The notes under the pieces were generated by a model. It saw only the letters and a program-made list of their open reading frames with translations, did not search any database and had not been told where the DNA came from. A DNA stretch of 64,000 bases from Diploptera punctata (Eukaryota; Arthropoda; Insecta; Blattodea; Blaberidae), in assembly GCA_030220185.1 (NCBI GenBank), contig JASPKZ010009641.1:62001-126000 (forward strand), in the 5' to 3' direction. Positions 9,691 through 20,519 of this stretch are shown piece by piece (within the stretch, counting starts at the first letter, position 1; each line of letters starts with the position of its first letter). A program made the position numbers and the translations under genes.

Positions 9691-10020
9691 TTTTGTCCTA
9701 CACCATAGCCAAGTAGTTAAAAACATCGTTATAGTACTTGCGCTGGATCGGGTCTCCATGGGGGAAGATATTTCATCATGGAATTTTGGCCAGTATTGGA
9801 CAGGTGCCCACCCAACAACATGAGACATTTGGGTAGCTACAATAAATGGCGGCTCCCGGTTGAGAAAACCAGCTGTAATGGCAGGGGGGCCCAAAATCCT
9901 GACTGCATGTCACTCCTACACTGGCTGGATGATCGTCTACCTCAATGATTAACACATGTGGATGTGAGGCCAGCAGCCGGCTAGTAGGCAAAGGCCTTCT
10001 ACGCCTGTCATTCAATGGAG
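9690..10020 (+). mobile_element. SINE family A, tRNA-derived
   Basis: The head ATAGCCAAGTAGTTAAAAAC resembles a tRNA A box, and GGATCGGGTCTCC resembles a B box. The body has CCATGGGGGAAGATATTTCA and ends CACATGTGGATGTGAGGCCA...GGCCTTCTACGCCTGTC. The same body occurs at 11597-12016 (minus), 32994-33290, 36275-36560 and, truncated, 37005-37270 (minus). Such elements are copied by the RT of a partner LINE. Confidence 0.75.
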
Positions 10021-10064
10021 TTAGTTATCAATATTTTTATCATAACTATTACTATAAATAACTC

Positions 10065-10325
10065 ACTATTATAGGATCATGCCATGCAGACACATGGTCT
10101 CCATACGTTGGTATCCTGAGCTAATGTTTCCAAATGTTACCTGTAACATGTAAAAGCATGCACTTCCAGAATTGAGCTTATGTTTAATTTTATTCTGCAC
10201 CTTAATCCTGTTTGTAATTATTGTTCCTAATTATTTGCATTCAGAAACTTCTTCAAAATTTCTCTCATTTACCCCATCAACTGTCCATTTCCATTACATA
10301 ATGTATTTCTTATTACTAATACTAA
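10065..10325 (-). pseudogene. LINE-A fragment, RT C-terminal part with internal deletion
   Basis: Minus strand. EKFEEVSECK, stop, LGTIITNR and KIKHKLNSGSAC match the region 31980-32100 of the plus-strand copy. A short WKHLAQDTNVWRPCV piece at about 10145-10070 matches that copy's C-terminus, so the middle has been deleted. It is non-functional. Confidence 0.65.
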
Positions 10326-10329
10326 AATA

Positions 10330-11580
10330 TAGTAGTCCCATTAATAAAAGACACAAATCTGTTCCAGTATGTTTATCCATGAAACCATTTAATTTACAAA
10401 AATTACTTGAGCTCTCCCTGTTACACCCGATATACATGAACTGTATCAACTAAGGAAATTGCTCAGCAATTGAAAATGTATTTATCCAAGTTATGGACCT
10501 TAATGGAATACATCTTTTTTTTTTTGTTAGTAAAATCGTTTGTATACATTTAAATTGCTACAAAGCACATATGGCAGTTAATAGAGGATCTTTTATTTAA
10601 GTTTGGGTTTCAGGTATACCTCATACCTAATGGTGGATTTCAGTTATACTTCAAGAATACCTTTATTCTGTCATTGTAATAGAACATACTGAGTTTCGTT
10701 GCAAAAATAAAAAATGGTGCTGCTTAGATTGGTTTCTAAATTTTTGCCCACTGCTAATGGTCCAATATTGTTGTTTAACAAACTCAACCCCATTTTAACT
10801 GAATGCTACAGGGAAAGTTTGGTTCCAAAATAAACAATCCCTACACTTGAGCATTAACATTTCACACAAATATAAATACAAAAGAAAGCTTGTTAATCTA
10901 TTCATACACATCACTAATCAGATGGTGAGGCATTTCACTACCTTAAGAAAGCCAGAGTTATATGTAAATTTCTGTTGTGGTCATTTCTGATGTAGGATAG
11001 ATTAAAATATGCAAAAATATAAAAATAAAAAAATCCTTCCATGAGAACGACCTCAATGGCTTGATTCTTTCAGAATTCACTAAAAATGTAAGTATGTATC
11101 ATTACGTGAGAAGCACAAACATAACTGCATTTCACTGATTATTATAGGGCAGAAAAATACAAGTCTTAAGTGTAATATTGTTCAAGGTTTATTAAAGAAA
11201 GTTTTTATGGCACTATTTAAAGTTCTGCACACAGTGGTATGTGGTCTGAGCTCATTCATTATGATTTTCCACAACAGTTAACAAAATGTGATATTAAAAA
11301 TTTATGTTGGCATTAAATATTAAATTTGTAGAAAAACACTGTATAAATTACACAATGACAATAGCTTAATTTTTCTAAGGAAGAGAAGATCCTACAAAAC
11401 TGGTTTCAACACGAAGAACAGTTCAGGTACCAGCACTTGCAGTTGGAAAGTGCCTGCACAAAACTGTTCATTCCCAGAGCATCTTCTGTTAAGTTCAATT
11501 AGGTGACTTTAAGTAAGAGATACAGTATTGCCTCACTTTTACATCCATACATTTAATGTTGCCCAAAAATTTATAACATT
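10330..11580. other. No gene recognised
   Basis: AT-rich intronic-looking DNA with short T-runs and no splice-flanked open exon that I can support. Confidence 0.4.
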
Positions 11581-11596
11581 CTTTGAAGATCCCTTC

Positions 11597-12016
11597 TACA
11601 AAAAAGATTCAAGCACGACAGGCCTAGAAGCCCAATGGACTACCAGCCAGCTACTGGCTTCACATACACATGTGTTAATCACACGCACGACAGGCCTAGA
11701 AGGCCCATGGCCTACCAGCCAGCTGCTGGCTTCACGTCCACATGTGTTGATCACAGAGATAGACAATCATAAACCAGTGTAGGAGTGACAAGTGGTCAGC
11801 ATGTCGGGTCCCCCAGCCGTTATAGCTGGATTTCTCAACCTGGAGTCGCTTCTTATCGTAGCTACCTAAATGTCTCATGATGCTGGGTATGCACTGGTAA
11901 CATACTTGCCAAAAATTCATGAGAAAATTTCCTCCCCCATGGGGACTCGAACCAGTGCAAGTCCCGTAGCTCTGCACCAAGGCATCTTCCCTTAACCACT
12001 CAGGGACGGTGTGGCA
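11597..12016 (-). mobile_element. SINE family A, full copy with duplicated tail and target duplication
   Basis: On the minus strand the head reads GTCCCTGAGTGGTTAAGGGA (A box) and then CTGGTTCGAGTCCCCATGGG (B box), so the head comes from a tRNA, Ser/Leu-like in its A box. GAAGATCCCTTC stands at both ends (11585-11596 and about 12018-12029) as a target site duplication. The 3' tail of 72 bp is present twice in tandem (11614-11685 and 11686-11757). Confidence 0.82.
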
Positions 12017-12270
12017 TGAAGATCCCTTCAGTATCCCTATATTCACAATGTATTAAAATACTCAATTTTACATTTTTGGGAATTTTATTTTCCTGCTAAT
12101 TAGGCCACATTATGTCAATGTTCAGCATAAAAAATTAAAGATGGAGATTTGGAGATAATATAACTGATCAGGACAACAAAGTGATGCATATTGATGCACA
12201 CAGTCTTTGCATTACCTAATAAAAAGAACCGATTCATGATCAAGGATATTCCATTTATTTGATCGATTAT

Positions 12271-12376
12271 CTGACTTCTGAACAATTGATAAAGAGCAGG
12301 GTAAGTTCACTGAGCCAATGAAGCTGACTTCTGAACAATTGATAAAGAGCAGAGTACGTTAATTGAGCCAATGAAG
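12271..12376. repeat. Two-copy tandem duplication, unit 53 bp
   Basis: CTGACTTCTGAACAATTGAT begins at 12271 and again at 12324. The second copy differs by only a few bases, so the duplication is fairly recent. Confidence 0.85.
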
Positions 12377-12379
12377 CTG

Positions 12380-13425
12380 GCTGAAAGCTGACTCTTTTTG
12401 AAATGGAGAAAATAAAAGAAAGAAAATCATTTTATGTTTACTTTAGTTCAAAACACCCATTACATTATGTAGCCAATATTATATATTATTCCATACAGTG
12501 GGTTTTTTTTTAAGTTCTAGAATGGTTGTCGAATATGGGAGTCAACACTCTTAGTTCATCCTCATTTCCCCTAATTTACACCACTTTCCCTTGAAAAGTA
12601 TAACAAAAAGGGGTGATACTGTAGTTCACAAATAGTTTCTTGTTCAGGTTATTACATGTTTCACCCTCACTGTTTGTTTGTACGTGGAAACAAACTGTAT
12701 GTAAAAGTACATGTGTACTTAAAAGTGAGTATCATAACAACATAGACAAAGTGGTCAAAAGAAATTCGAAATCAATATGTATTTTTAAAACTGCGAAATA
12801 TCAGTAGGTAAACAAAAAGGAAATGGAAGAAAATCTGCAAAGCACTTCCAATAAGTGATAACACATTCGCATGCTTATTAGACCTATTAAATTTGATAAA
12901 AATTCTTTGAGGCATTGTTTTCCGAGTCTATGTAAGGAAGGATTTTGAATATTTTGTCAGCTGTAAGAACTCAACTTGGGTTCATATAACCTCAAAGCTA
13001 ATTGTGGAAGATCAATAACAGTATAGGGTGTCATTACTGCAACTACAATGTAAATCGTACATTAATAGAGCGAGTGGCTCAATGTAATGAATACCTCAGA
13101 AAAAAAAAAGGTAAATGTAAGGTCAATGAGAAGAGCAATCATTTTCTTAAACAAAATGTGAGTCCATGTTAACATGACAAGTGGGCTCTTGACCTGAAAG
13201 TTCCGAATTTAAAGATTCCAAATTCTACAAGATGGAGGCAAACAGGATTTGTGACAAATGGGTCAACTAAACAATACTGTGAACAAATGTACAGTGAATG
13301 ATTTAAAAAATGGTTTCAAGAACAACTTCTTCTGAATATACCTGACAATCCCAATAACATAAGCACCAAATTCAAATACAAAATGAAACAAGAAAAAAGT
13401 AATTTTGACGACAGAATGGTGAAGA
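12380..13425. other. No gene recognised
   Basis: No supportable exon, RNA gene or repeat. The sequence is AT-rich with scattered stops in all frames. Confidence 0.4.
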
Positions 13426-13686
13426 GTTCCTCTGTAATACAGTACAATTACAAACTAACTCACTGGCTCTATCAAACCTACAGATTCATGGCTGCACGAA
13501 CATAAGCTCTCCAAACATGCCTATCCAGAGCTCATTTTTCCAATTGTTTCTGTATAATTGACTTCTCTCAAATCATGGTTAATGTTATTCTCCTACCTCA
13601 TTCTTGATCTATCAACTGGGAGTTTTAATAATAATAAGTAGAATTGCGCACAAATGTGCATTAAAATACTCTCTTGCTGTAAGCGT

Positions 13687-13785
13687 TTAAGCTTTTGTCC
13701 TTTTTGTACACAGTTCTAAATGGTATTGGCTGCATTTACATCCGCACAGAGAACACACACAATATTCGTCCGCTTGGTGAAATCC

Positions 13786-13819
<34 letters not shown>

Positions 13820-15522
13820 TATATCTCGTGATGAAAGCCATGTATAGAGAATCGAGTAAGTACATGCCGCTGTGGTTGGTCAGGGTTCGCCCACGTTCGA
13901 TTTATCATTGCTTCTGTGGCGTAGAAGTCCGAATCAATCTCGCTTCTTCTCCTCACTCTTTCCGCTAGAAGCTCGTCATAATGAATTGTTGCCGGTAGTT
14001 GTAGCGATATCCTTAGCTCTTCTATTAGAAATGGTTCCCATGCCAGTTCATATACAAGTCGAGATGGAGTATTTTTTGATACACCGAGAACTCTTTTTAG
14101 GAAAGTGGCTTTTACTTTTTCAAGTTGCTTTAGATCGTTTTTCTTTAGGTATTTCCATATTCTTTGCAGGCCATAGACGAGTATTGGAATAATCTTTGCG
14201 GTGAATAGCTGTTTTGCTGTATCTAGTGACAGTCTATTTATGTATTTTATGTCGTTGATGCCTCTTATGGCTGCGATAGCTTTTTCAGTAACGTGTTTGC
14301 TGAAACATTTGCCCGTTGTTTGGAAGGTTACTCCAAGATATTTGTAATGACTTGTTTGTTTTAGTGGATCTTGTCCATAGTACACTATTTCGTGTGTTGA
14401 GACTCTTCCTCCCTTCCTGAAGACCATCTGCATTGTCTTGTTTTTATTTATGTGGAGCCCGTTTTCTTCTGTCCATGTTATGAGGGTGTTGAAACTTTCC
14501 TGTAGATCTCTGTGCTTTGTCGTGCATAGGACCATATCATCTGCGTACATGTATATGGTAGCTTTACTGTTTGCCATCTTTAAAGCATGTGCGATGTCTG
14601 CAGTTGTGATGTTGAATAGCAGAGGACTTATTGGGTCGCCTTGGAGAACTCCATTTGTTTGTATTATAGGAGCCGATGTCGTTACGTTATCGTTTATGGT
14701 CGCTTTATTTACTGCCATAATACATCTGATGATGTGTGACAAATAGTTGTCTCTACTTATCCTTTCGAGCTTCTTCATTATGATCTGTCTGTCAAGTAGA
14801 TCAAACGCTTTTGTGATGTCGATAAATATTGTGTACAGTTTACCTTTGGGGTGTCTGAGTGATTCTTGGACGTCTGTCAACAGGTTGTTTATGGCGTGTA
14901 TGGTGGCTTTTCCCTTCCTAAAGCCGAATTGTTCCTCTGGGATCGCGTTGTCTGCAAGGTCGTATAGCCTCTTTGTCAGAATCTTTGAGAAGATTTTGAA
15001 TAATGAATTCTCCAGTGCTATGCCTCTGTAAGCATCTGGTGATGATGTAGGGCCTTTGCCTTTGTAAAGGATTTTGATTGTTGAGTGTCTCCACTTTTCT
15101 GGTATGGTCCCGCATTCTAGGCATTTATTGAATAACTGGGTCCATGTCTGTACTAGGTGTGGTGCCGCCAGTTTCAGGTGCTCGTTGGCAATTCCGTCCG
15201 GCCCTGCGGCCTTCTTATTTCTAGTTTTCATTATAACTGTTAATATTTCTTGCTCCGTAACTTTTGTGAATGTTTGGTGTTGCTTGTAAGGTGCAGGGAA
15301 CGCCAAATCGTTTCTGTTCTGGTTTAGAATATCACGAAAGTGGTCTACCCAAGTCTGCATTTGTATCATGTGCGGAAAGTAGGGTCTTGTTGTTTTGAGG
15401 GCCGTAAAAGGATCGTCCATTGCCAATTTGATCAGCTGCTTTGCTTCCTTTTCAAGATGATACGCCCTTTTTTCTCTCAGCAATTTTTTGTATTGTCTTC
15501 TTTTTCCATTATATAGCTTCAA
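13687..15522 (-). CDS. LINE-B reverse transcriptase ORF (611 codons, 5'-truncated)
   Basis: The longest open frame in the window. Residues 105-115 contain KAAGPDGIANE. Residues 160-205 hold the SPDAYRGIALEN and EEQFGFRKGKAT motifs. FIDITKAFDLLDR lies near 233-245, NGVLQGDPISPLLFN near 290-304 and YMYADDMVL near 324-332, with the catalytic YADD intact. After the thumb comes INRTWANPDQPQRHV, then a run of lysines (about 570-580) encoded by 30 T on the plus strand, then CVCSLCGCKCSQYHLELC, a Cys/His tail probably binding nucleic acid. The protein would copy LINE RNA at a nicked target. No endonuclease domain remains, so the copy cannot move on its own. The frame has no internal stop. The first Met is simply the first in the surviving part. 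The clade is not assigned with confidence. Confidence 0.88.
13789..13818. repeat. T30 homopolymer inside the LINE-B ORF
   Basis: Thirty T on the plus strand, read as a lysine run on the minus strand between HEIY and SGFHQADEY. The length is a multiple of three, so the frame is kept. Sequencing or assembly error in homopolymer length is possible. Confidence 0.9.
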
Positions 15523-16399
15523 GTCTTCAGAGTTTAAGGATGTCCTTGCTCTGTATAGTGAATTGAGGACTTCAACTGGGAGTTTTTATTCTCGTTTTCC
15601 TACAAGAAGCTTCCATGCACCACTTTCATTCCCCAGTTGTGCCACTTATCCGCCCATTGCAGTTCATAATATTTAACTGTTCTTATAATATCTGACTTCT
15701 TATACAAAACAAATAGCTAAGTGTTATGCAGCCTTCTTCATTCACCTGTCTGTTCATCTCTCTTTGGTCCAATAATTTTCCTAAGATCTTTACTCTCAAA
15801 TACTCATAATCTCCTTTGCTCCCTTATAGTAAGAGTCCGTGTTTTGCATCCATATAATATCATTGGGAGAATAACAGTTTTATATATTTTCAGTTTAACA
15901 CTTTTTTGAAAGGAGTTCAGATGACAAGAGTCCTGGTAATAACACGCATTTCCAGAATTGAGTCTCGTGCAATTACACAAACCAAATTATAAAACCTACT
16001 TCATCAGCTAAAACACAGACATCAAGTTGTGCACTTATCATCTTATCCTGCTAAACTCATGTGGACACAAATGAAGCTTTTTATTTGAAAGAATAACATG
16101 AAATACACAATGGAACACTTCAAAATTGTGTTGATGTTTTTATATAAATTAAAACATTGCAATCCTCGATAGAATTTTATTGAAGAAAGGGAAATTAACA
16201 CCCAAACTGGGACTTGACACCTGGATCTCTGATTCTACACATCAGTACAATACCAATTACACAGTCCAAGCCAACATTTCTTTCCTCTTGTAAAATTCTC
16301 GTTCATTCAAAGGTATTCCTACTTAAATAAAATTCTATCCAGGACTGAAAAGTGTTAAATAAAATACAAACATTGAAATGTGAATCTTCACCACTCAAA

Positions 16400-16606
16400 A
16401 ATAACTCTAACTCACTGGCACTATCGAACCCAGAGGTTCTCGGCCGCGCGGACATAAACTCTCCAAACATCCATATCCTGTGCTAATGTTTTCCAATCAT
16501 CTTCCTTCAATTCATATTTAATGTTATTCTCCCACCTTATTCTTGGTTTACCAAGTGGGCATCGCACAAGTACTCTTAATAAATTCCTGACATTATATCC
16601 TTGCAT
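16400..16606 (-). pseudogene. LINE-A 3' end fragment
   Basis: Minus-strand frame with GKPRIRWENNIKYELKEDDW, LAQDMDVWRVYVRAAENL and a stop. This is the same C-terminus as 32367-32591. Only the last about 200 bp is present, as expected for a heavily 5'-truncated LINE. Confidence 0.75.
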
Positions 16607-16617
16607 TTACAGAACTG

Positions 16618-16860
16618 TAACCCACTACTGGGGTTGGGGTGTCTAGAAAGTGGAACTATGTTATCTCAATGTTATTATGCATATGAAGCAGCAAGTAATT
16701 CCTTAAACCTAACTGACATTCCAGACCATAAATGATCACAGGAATACCCCTGAAGGAAAAATCCCTGTGGTCTAAGTGGATATCAAACCTAGGACCTCAT
16801 GATCTGTAGTCAGTAACTCTGACCACAAGACCATGAGGGTGAAAGTATTTCTATAAGCTG
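16618..16860 (-). mobile_element. SINE family B-like, tRNA-derived (subfamily)
   Basis: Minus strand: GGTCTTGTGGTCAGAG resembles an A box and CCTAGGTTTGATATCC a B box. The tail CCCCAGTAGTGGGTTACAGT is shared with the SINE-B copies at 17528 and 19945, while the middle differs. Confidence 0.55.
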
Positions 16861-17286
16861 CTTCTGTTTTCATAGCAAACAGCTACCTGTAGCTTGAAAA
16901 GTAAGTCTGTAGATACAATGTCTGCTTTGAATCATTGTAACATGAAAACCTGGAGACACTGATGAGCAACTGGTAGCTGCCAATCTCGTTTTATAGTAGA
17001 CAACGGGATCATTGAAAAAGAGGAGGAAAATGTTGAGTGCTGTTGTCAACATTTTCATAACTTACCCAGCTGTAGTTGGAACGGAAAATGTTGTAAGTTG
17101 TTTATGGCAAAATTATCAAAGTTTTTCCTACTGGGACTCCTGTCAACTACTGGATGTGCTTCTCTTATATTAGGAAAACACATGTCCCTACATAAAGATA
17201 TCAGTACCCTAGTGGTGGCTCATGGAAACAGATAATGGCAGTTGAAGTTAGAAAATAAACATAACATATTACAACATTTATCATTA

Positions 17287-17292
<6 letters not shown>

Positions 17293-17338
<46 letters not shown>
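17293..17338. repeat. Compound (TA)n(CA)n microsatellite
   Basis: About 14 TA units followed by about 9 CA units. Confidence 0.95.
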
Positions 17339-17439
17339 TTATTTCTATTTTTTAAGCATCCCTAAAACTGGATGCTGCATGAATACAAAGCAATCTTATA
17401 GAAAATGAAAACAGTATATATAAATACATACATATATTA

Positions 17440-17527
17440 TTTATTTAGCCTGATGGAATCAAGGCCACATCATCATCTCTTCCACTCACCAGGACAAACA
17501 TTTTTACATAACAATAACAATTAACTC
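17440..17527 (-). mobile_element. LINE-C 3' end fragment
   Basis: TTTATTTAGCCTGATGGAAT and CTTCCACTCACCAGGACAAA match 48412-48480, the 3' end of the LINE in the satellite. The copy is only about 90 bp, a severe 5' truncation. Confidence 0.7.
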
Positions 17528-17740
17528 TAATAATAATATTCCCTGGTCAGGAAAGTTTCCTGGGTGAGATTTTTATCGGGGTATTTGCTCAACGGTCCCC
17601 GAACATCATATGGCCATCACAATCATCATCATTATCCATATTCATCTCCAGGTGCACCATCATACCATCGGAGCAACAAAACACCTCCTTCTAGGCAACC
17701 TCAGAAGTGGGTTACAATTATGCCAATGCCAGGAGAGAAC
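17528..17740 (+). mobile_element. SINE family B, 5'-truncated copy
   Basis: GGTCAGGAAAGTTTCCTGGG through CCTCAGAAGTGGGTTACAAT corresponds to the body of the minus-strand copy at 19945-20232, without its tRNA-like head. Another partial copy is at 24242-24390. Confidence 0.7.
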
Positions 17741-17934
17741 ACCAGAAATGTTCAAAAGGACAAACTGGGGCATTAAAAAAAGAATATATTAAATACAGAA
17801 TGAAGATTTGATCTATAATACATACATATGAATACAATTACAACAATTGGCACATTATTATAAAGATCATTCTTCAAGATTTGTAAAATTTCACAAATAA
17901 TTGTGATGACCAGATACCGTAGAAGGTTGATATT

Positions 17935-18400
17935 TATAACCAAACTTTTACAGAAAGCAGCTGTGAAAACCAGTGTTGTTTCTCTGCTCCAAACATTAAT
18001 CCCAAGATGCTCATGTTGGTAAGTTTGTGTTTTTCTGTAAAATATGGGGCAGTAGGCACAAAGACATTTTGTTTTTCTTGATGTACTTCCTCAGTTTCAA
18101 ACCTTATTGTAGGATCTATCATGGTTTGAAATGTTGAAACTCTAAACACTATTATATTAATATGTTAATTGCATCTGTTATCAGCGTTCCTTGAACTTCT
18201 TGATACACGATGTACTGAAGGTCTTTCAAGTTGCAGCCAATTTGGATCGCATAATACTATGTCTGTGCGATGTAGGATCTCTCCAAAAGGGCAAACTCCC
18301 AAGACATGTCCAGGAGTTTCAATCTCACTCATGCAATGCCTGCAGAAGTTTCCTTGGGACCTACCGGGAATGAATGCTTACTGTGCTGATGATAGGTAGT
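17935..18400 (-). pseudogene. LINE-D fragment, C-terminal region
   Basis: On the minus strand a CRHC...ETPGHVLGVCPFG block (about 18340-18280) is a Cys/His motif. It is followed downstream by VSTFQTMIDPTIRFETEEV and TAPYFTEKHKLTNMSILGL (about 18150-17960). I recognise this order as the post-RT tail of an insect LINE family. The RT itself is absent and a frame break lies between the blocks. It is a dead 5'-truncated copy. Confidence 0.65.
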
Positions 18401-18444
18401 TTGCAGGAACTTTCACCAATCATCAGATTTAATTATCCACTTGT

Positions 18445-18580
18445 TTGTGAAACACTTAACTTCATAAATTAAGTATTACATCTGCTTTTATAAATATTAC
18501 AAGAAAACTCTTGGAGCCTGCAACAATATGTCTGCCATTCAAAAAGCCTGTCTTACAAGATTGGCTAAGCTACTAGTCTA
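18445..18580 (+). repeat. Interspersed repeat, inverted relative to 20290-20430
   Basis: CTTTTATAAATATTACAAGA, CTCTTGGAGCCTGCAACAAT and ATGTCTGCCATTCAAAAAGC recur in reverse complement at 20290-20430 with about 90 percent identity by eye. Nature unknown. Confidence 0.7.
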
Positions 18581-19600
18581 ATATAAAATGTGTTAAGACT
18601 AATTAATAAAAACTATACGTTTAACAATACTTAATTATAAAGAATATATACATTATTATGCCAAAATAAGGCAGTTCTAAACTCTTTGCCGTTATTAATT
18701 TAATTAAATGAATATGGATTTTCAACAAGTAAACGCCAAATTAATTGATTCATTGCCATTATGTCAGATGTCTGAGGATGCAACTTAATAGCAACCAATT
18801 ACACCTGATCATTTCCTAACTGGTCATTCACACATTGCAAGCCTATTGCTACCTTAAAAAGCATATAAGTATCAACAGAATCAGCAGATGACAGCACATT
18901 CAACATATGCATCAATGTTTTTGGAAGTTGTGGTCCATGGACTATGTTCTTAATCTTCAACAAAGAAGTAGATGGTTCAAGAAACAGCCTAACTACTAAA
19001 TAGGACACCTAGCATCAGTTATCGAGGACAAACTTCCTCCTTTGTGTTGGCTGCATTATGAATGTTGTTCATGGCGAAGAAAAATAAGTGTGTAATCCAA
19101 CTATTATAATGTCGCCTAACAAATGAATTAACTGTCAGTATTATTTCTTAACGAACAGACTAATCTTCTACTTGAATATTGTTAGCAACCACTTAGTTGA
19201 ACTGCTTCTTTGATTTATGTTCCAATTGAAGAACTGTGACATTATGTATGAGTCAAATTAAATAACTTTTGCAATTTTTTACTTGCTTCCTGTTTCAGAA
19301 TTACAATTCCATTGTTATTGTACATAATGTCTTTGATTATTTGATTGTACAATATAATTTTTAGTTCCTGTCTGACTGACATGTCACTGAATGGGAGAAT
19401 ACGGAAGATTCTTCATTCATTATTTTATTTAAATGTTGTTTCCGCACATGTGTATTCACATAATGGTATTATCTTTCTAAGATTTATTATGTGTTTTTTA
19501 GTTTTATTCACGATTTACACAAATTAAAGTAATTGTCTTACAAATAGTATTTTCTCCATTTGGTTTTCACCAATATTATGGAACCTGCGACTTATTATTG
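18581..19600. other. No gene recognised
   Basis: AT-rich, no splice-flanked open exon. 18705-18755 (ATATGGATTTTCAACAAGTA) recurs directly at 19830-19876, just right of the palindrome. Confidence 0.4.
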
Positions 19601-19607
19601 TTTCATC

Positions 19608-19827
19608 AATTAAATAAAAATAAAACGTAGTTTTATTTGATTTTCATATTTATTATATAATTCAGAGACAGCTGTTTCAGTACACTACACCTTCTTCAGA
19701 CACTTTGGAACACAATTCATAATTTGTTAACATGTCTGAAGAAGGCACAGTGTACCGAAACAGCTGTCACTGAATTATATAATAAATATGAAAATCAAAT
19801 AAAACTACGTTTTATTTTTATTTAATT
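19608..19827. repeat. Inverted repeat, 95-bp arms with 30-bp spacer, hammerhead-like motif in each arm
   Basis: Arms 19608-19702 and 19733-19827 are near-exact reverse complements. In the right arm CTGAAGA (19736-19742) is followed by one A and a GGCAC/GTACC hairpin with one mismatch. Then come GAA (19757-19759), self-complementary ACAGCTGT (19760-19767) and C19768. The left arm carries the same motif on the minus strand with two or three changes in stem II. The flank TGAATTATATAATAAATATG follows in both. Helix I is weak (2 bp). Confidence 0.75.
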
Positions 19828-19944
19828 AATAAATATGGATTTTCATCAAGTAAACACCAACTCAATTGATTATTATTATTTTTTTTGTTGAATGCAACCG
19901 CATTGTCATGTCGACATCCTAGTATTTTCTCCTGGTATGGCATT

Positions 19945-20232
19945 ATTGTAACCCACTTCTGAGGTAGGGGCGCCTGGAAGGCACAGTTACTGTCCCGATG
20001 ATATATGATGGTGGTAATGATGCACCAGGAGAGACCTGAATCCTAAACTTAATGAATATGTTTATGATGATAGTGACGGCCAGATGATATTTGGGGATCA
20101 TTTGGGCCTTAAAGTTTCCAGACAATTGCCTTACAGGCAAATCACCCAGGAAACCTTTCCTGACTGGGGATCAAACACAGGCCTGCTGCGTGACAAGGCA
20201 GCATGTTACCTTAAGACCACAGCAATGGACAC
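19945..20232 (-). mobile_element. SINE family B, copy with tRNA-like head
   Basis: Minus strand: the head reads GTGGTCTTAAGGTAACATGC, CCTTGTCACGCAGCAGGCC and TGTTTGATCCCCAGTC. The GTC in the TTGTCAC loop suggests descent from tRNA-Asp. The body GGAAAGGTTTCCTGGGTGAT and the tail CCTCAGAAGTGGGTTACAAT follow. Confidence 0.7.
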
Positions 20233-20289
20233 TTTAAATTTAGATAAACTATGGACACATATCTGCCAGTCCTTGTAAAGCATGATGTA

Positions 20290-20430
20290 GCCCTCAGACA
20301 AGTAGCTTAGTCAATCTTGTAGTGACAAGGCTTTTTGAATGGCAGACATATTGTTGCAGGCTCCAAGAGTTTTCTTGTGATATTTATAAAAGCAAAAGTA
20401 ATGCTTAATATGTGTTTCAAATGAAGCATG
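20290..20430 (-). repeat. Inverted partner of 18445-18580
   Basis: Reverse-complement copy of the repeat at 18445-18580. AAACCTCATAGTACTTTTAT follows at 20463, again like the PLE terminal module. Confidence 0.65.
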
Positions 20431-20519
20431 TATTATTAATAGAATAGTTACTGTTCATATTAAACCTCATAGTACTTTTATTTCTTCACAGAGATCCAGA
20501 GTTAATACAGATGAAAGCT

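Larger units (their letters stand above)
13628..15571 (-). mobile_element. Non-LTR retrotransposon (LINE-B), 5'-truncated, nested insertion
   Basis: The element is bounded by TCAACTGGGAGTTTT at 13613-13627 and 15572-15586, a 15-bp target site duplication. Its 3' end, on the minus strand, is a (TTA)n tail (complement of 13628-13641). The 5' end is truncated: the reading frame begins after the endonuclease domain. It sits inside an older LINE-A copy. The duplication copies are identical over 15 bases, which argues for a relatively recent insertion. Confidence 0.9.
13430..15975 (-). pseudogene. LINE-A copy interrupted by a younger LINE
   Basis: Minus strand. 15975-15690 encodes decayed INSGNACYY, LKIYKTVILPMILYGCKT and GPKRDEQTGE blocks. 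15665-15587 gives a stretch matching 32367-32450 at the DNA level. 13612-13430 gives the RMRWENNIN and DLREVNYT blocks to the C-terminus. The two halves join in register when 13628-15571 is removed, as shown by the match of GCATGGAAGCTTCTTGTAGG and the following bases to the plus-strand copy at 32411. This older element was already decayed when the younger one landed in it. Confidence 0.8.

Noticed and set aside
13872..15289. Several plus-strand frames of 60-106 codons
   Set aside because: They are shadows of the minus-strand LINE-B polymerase.
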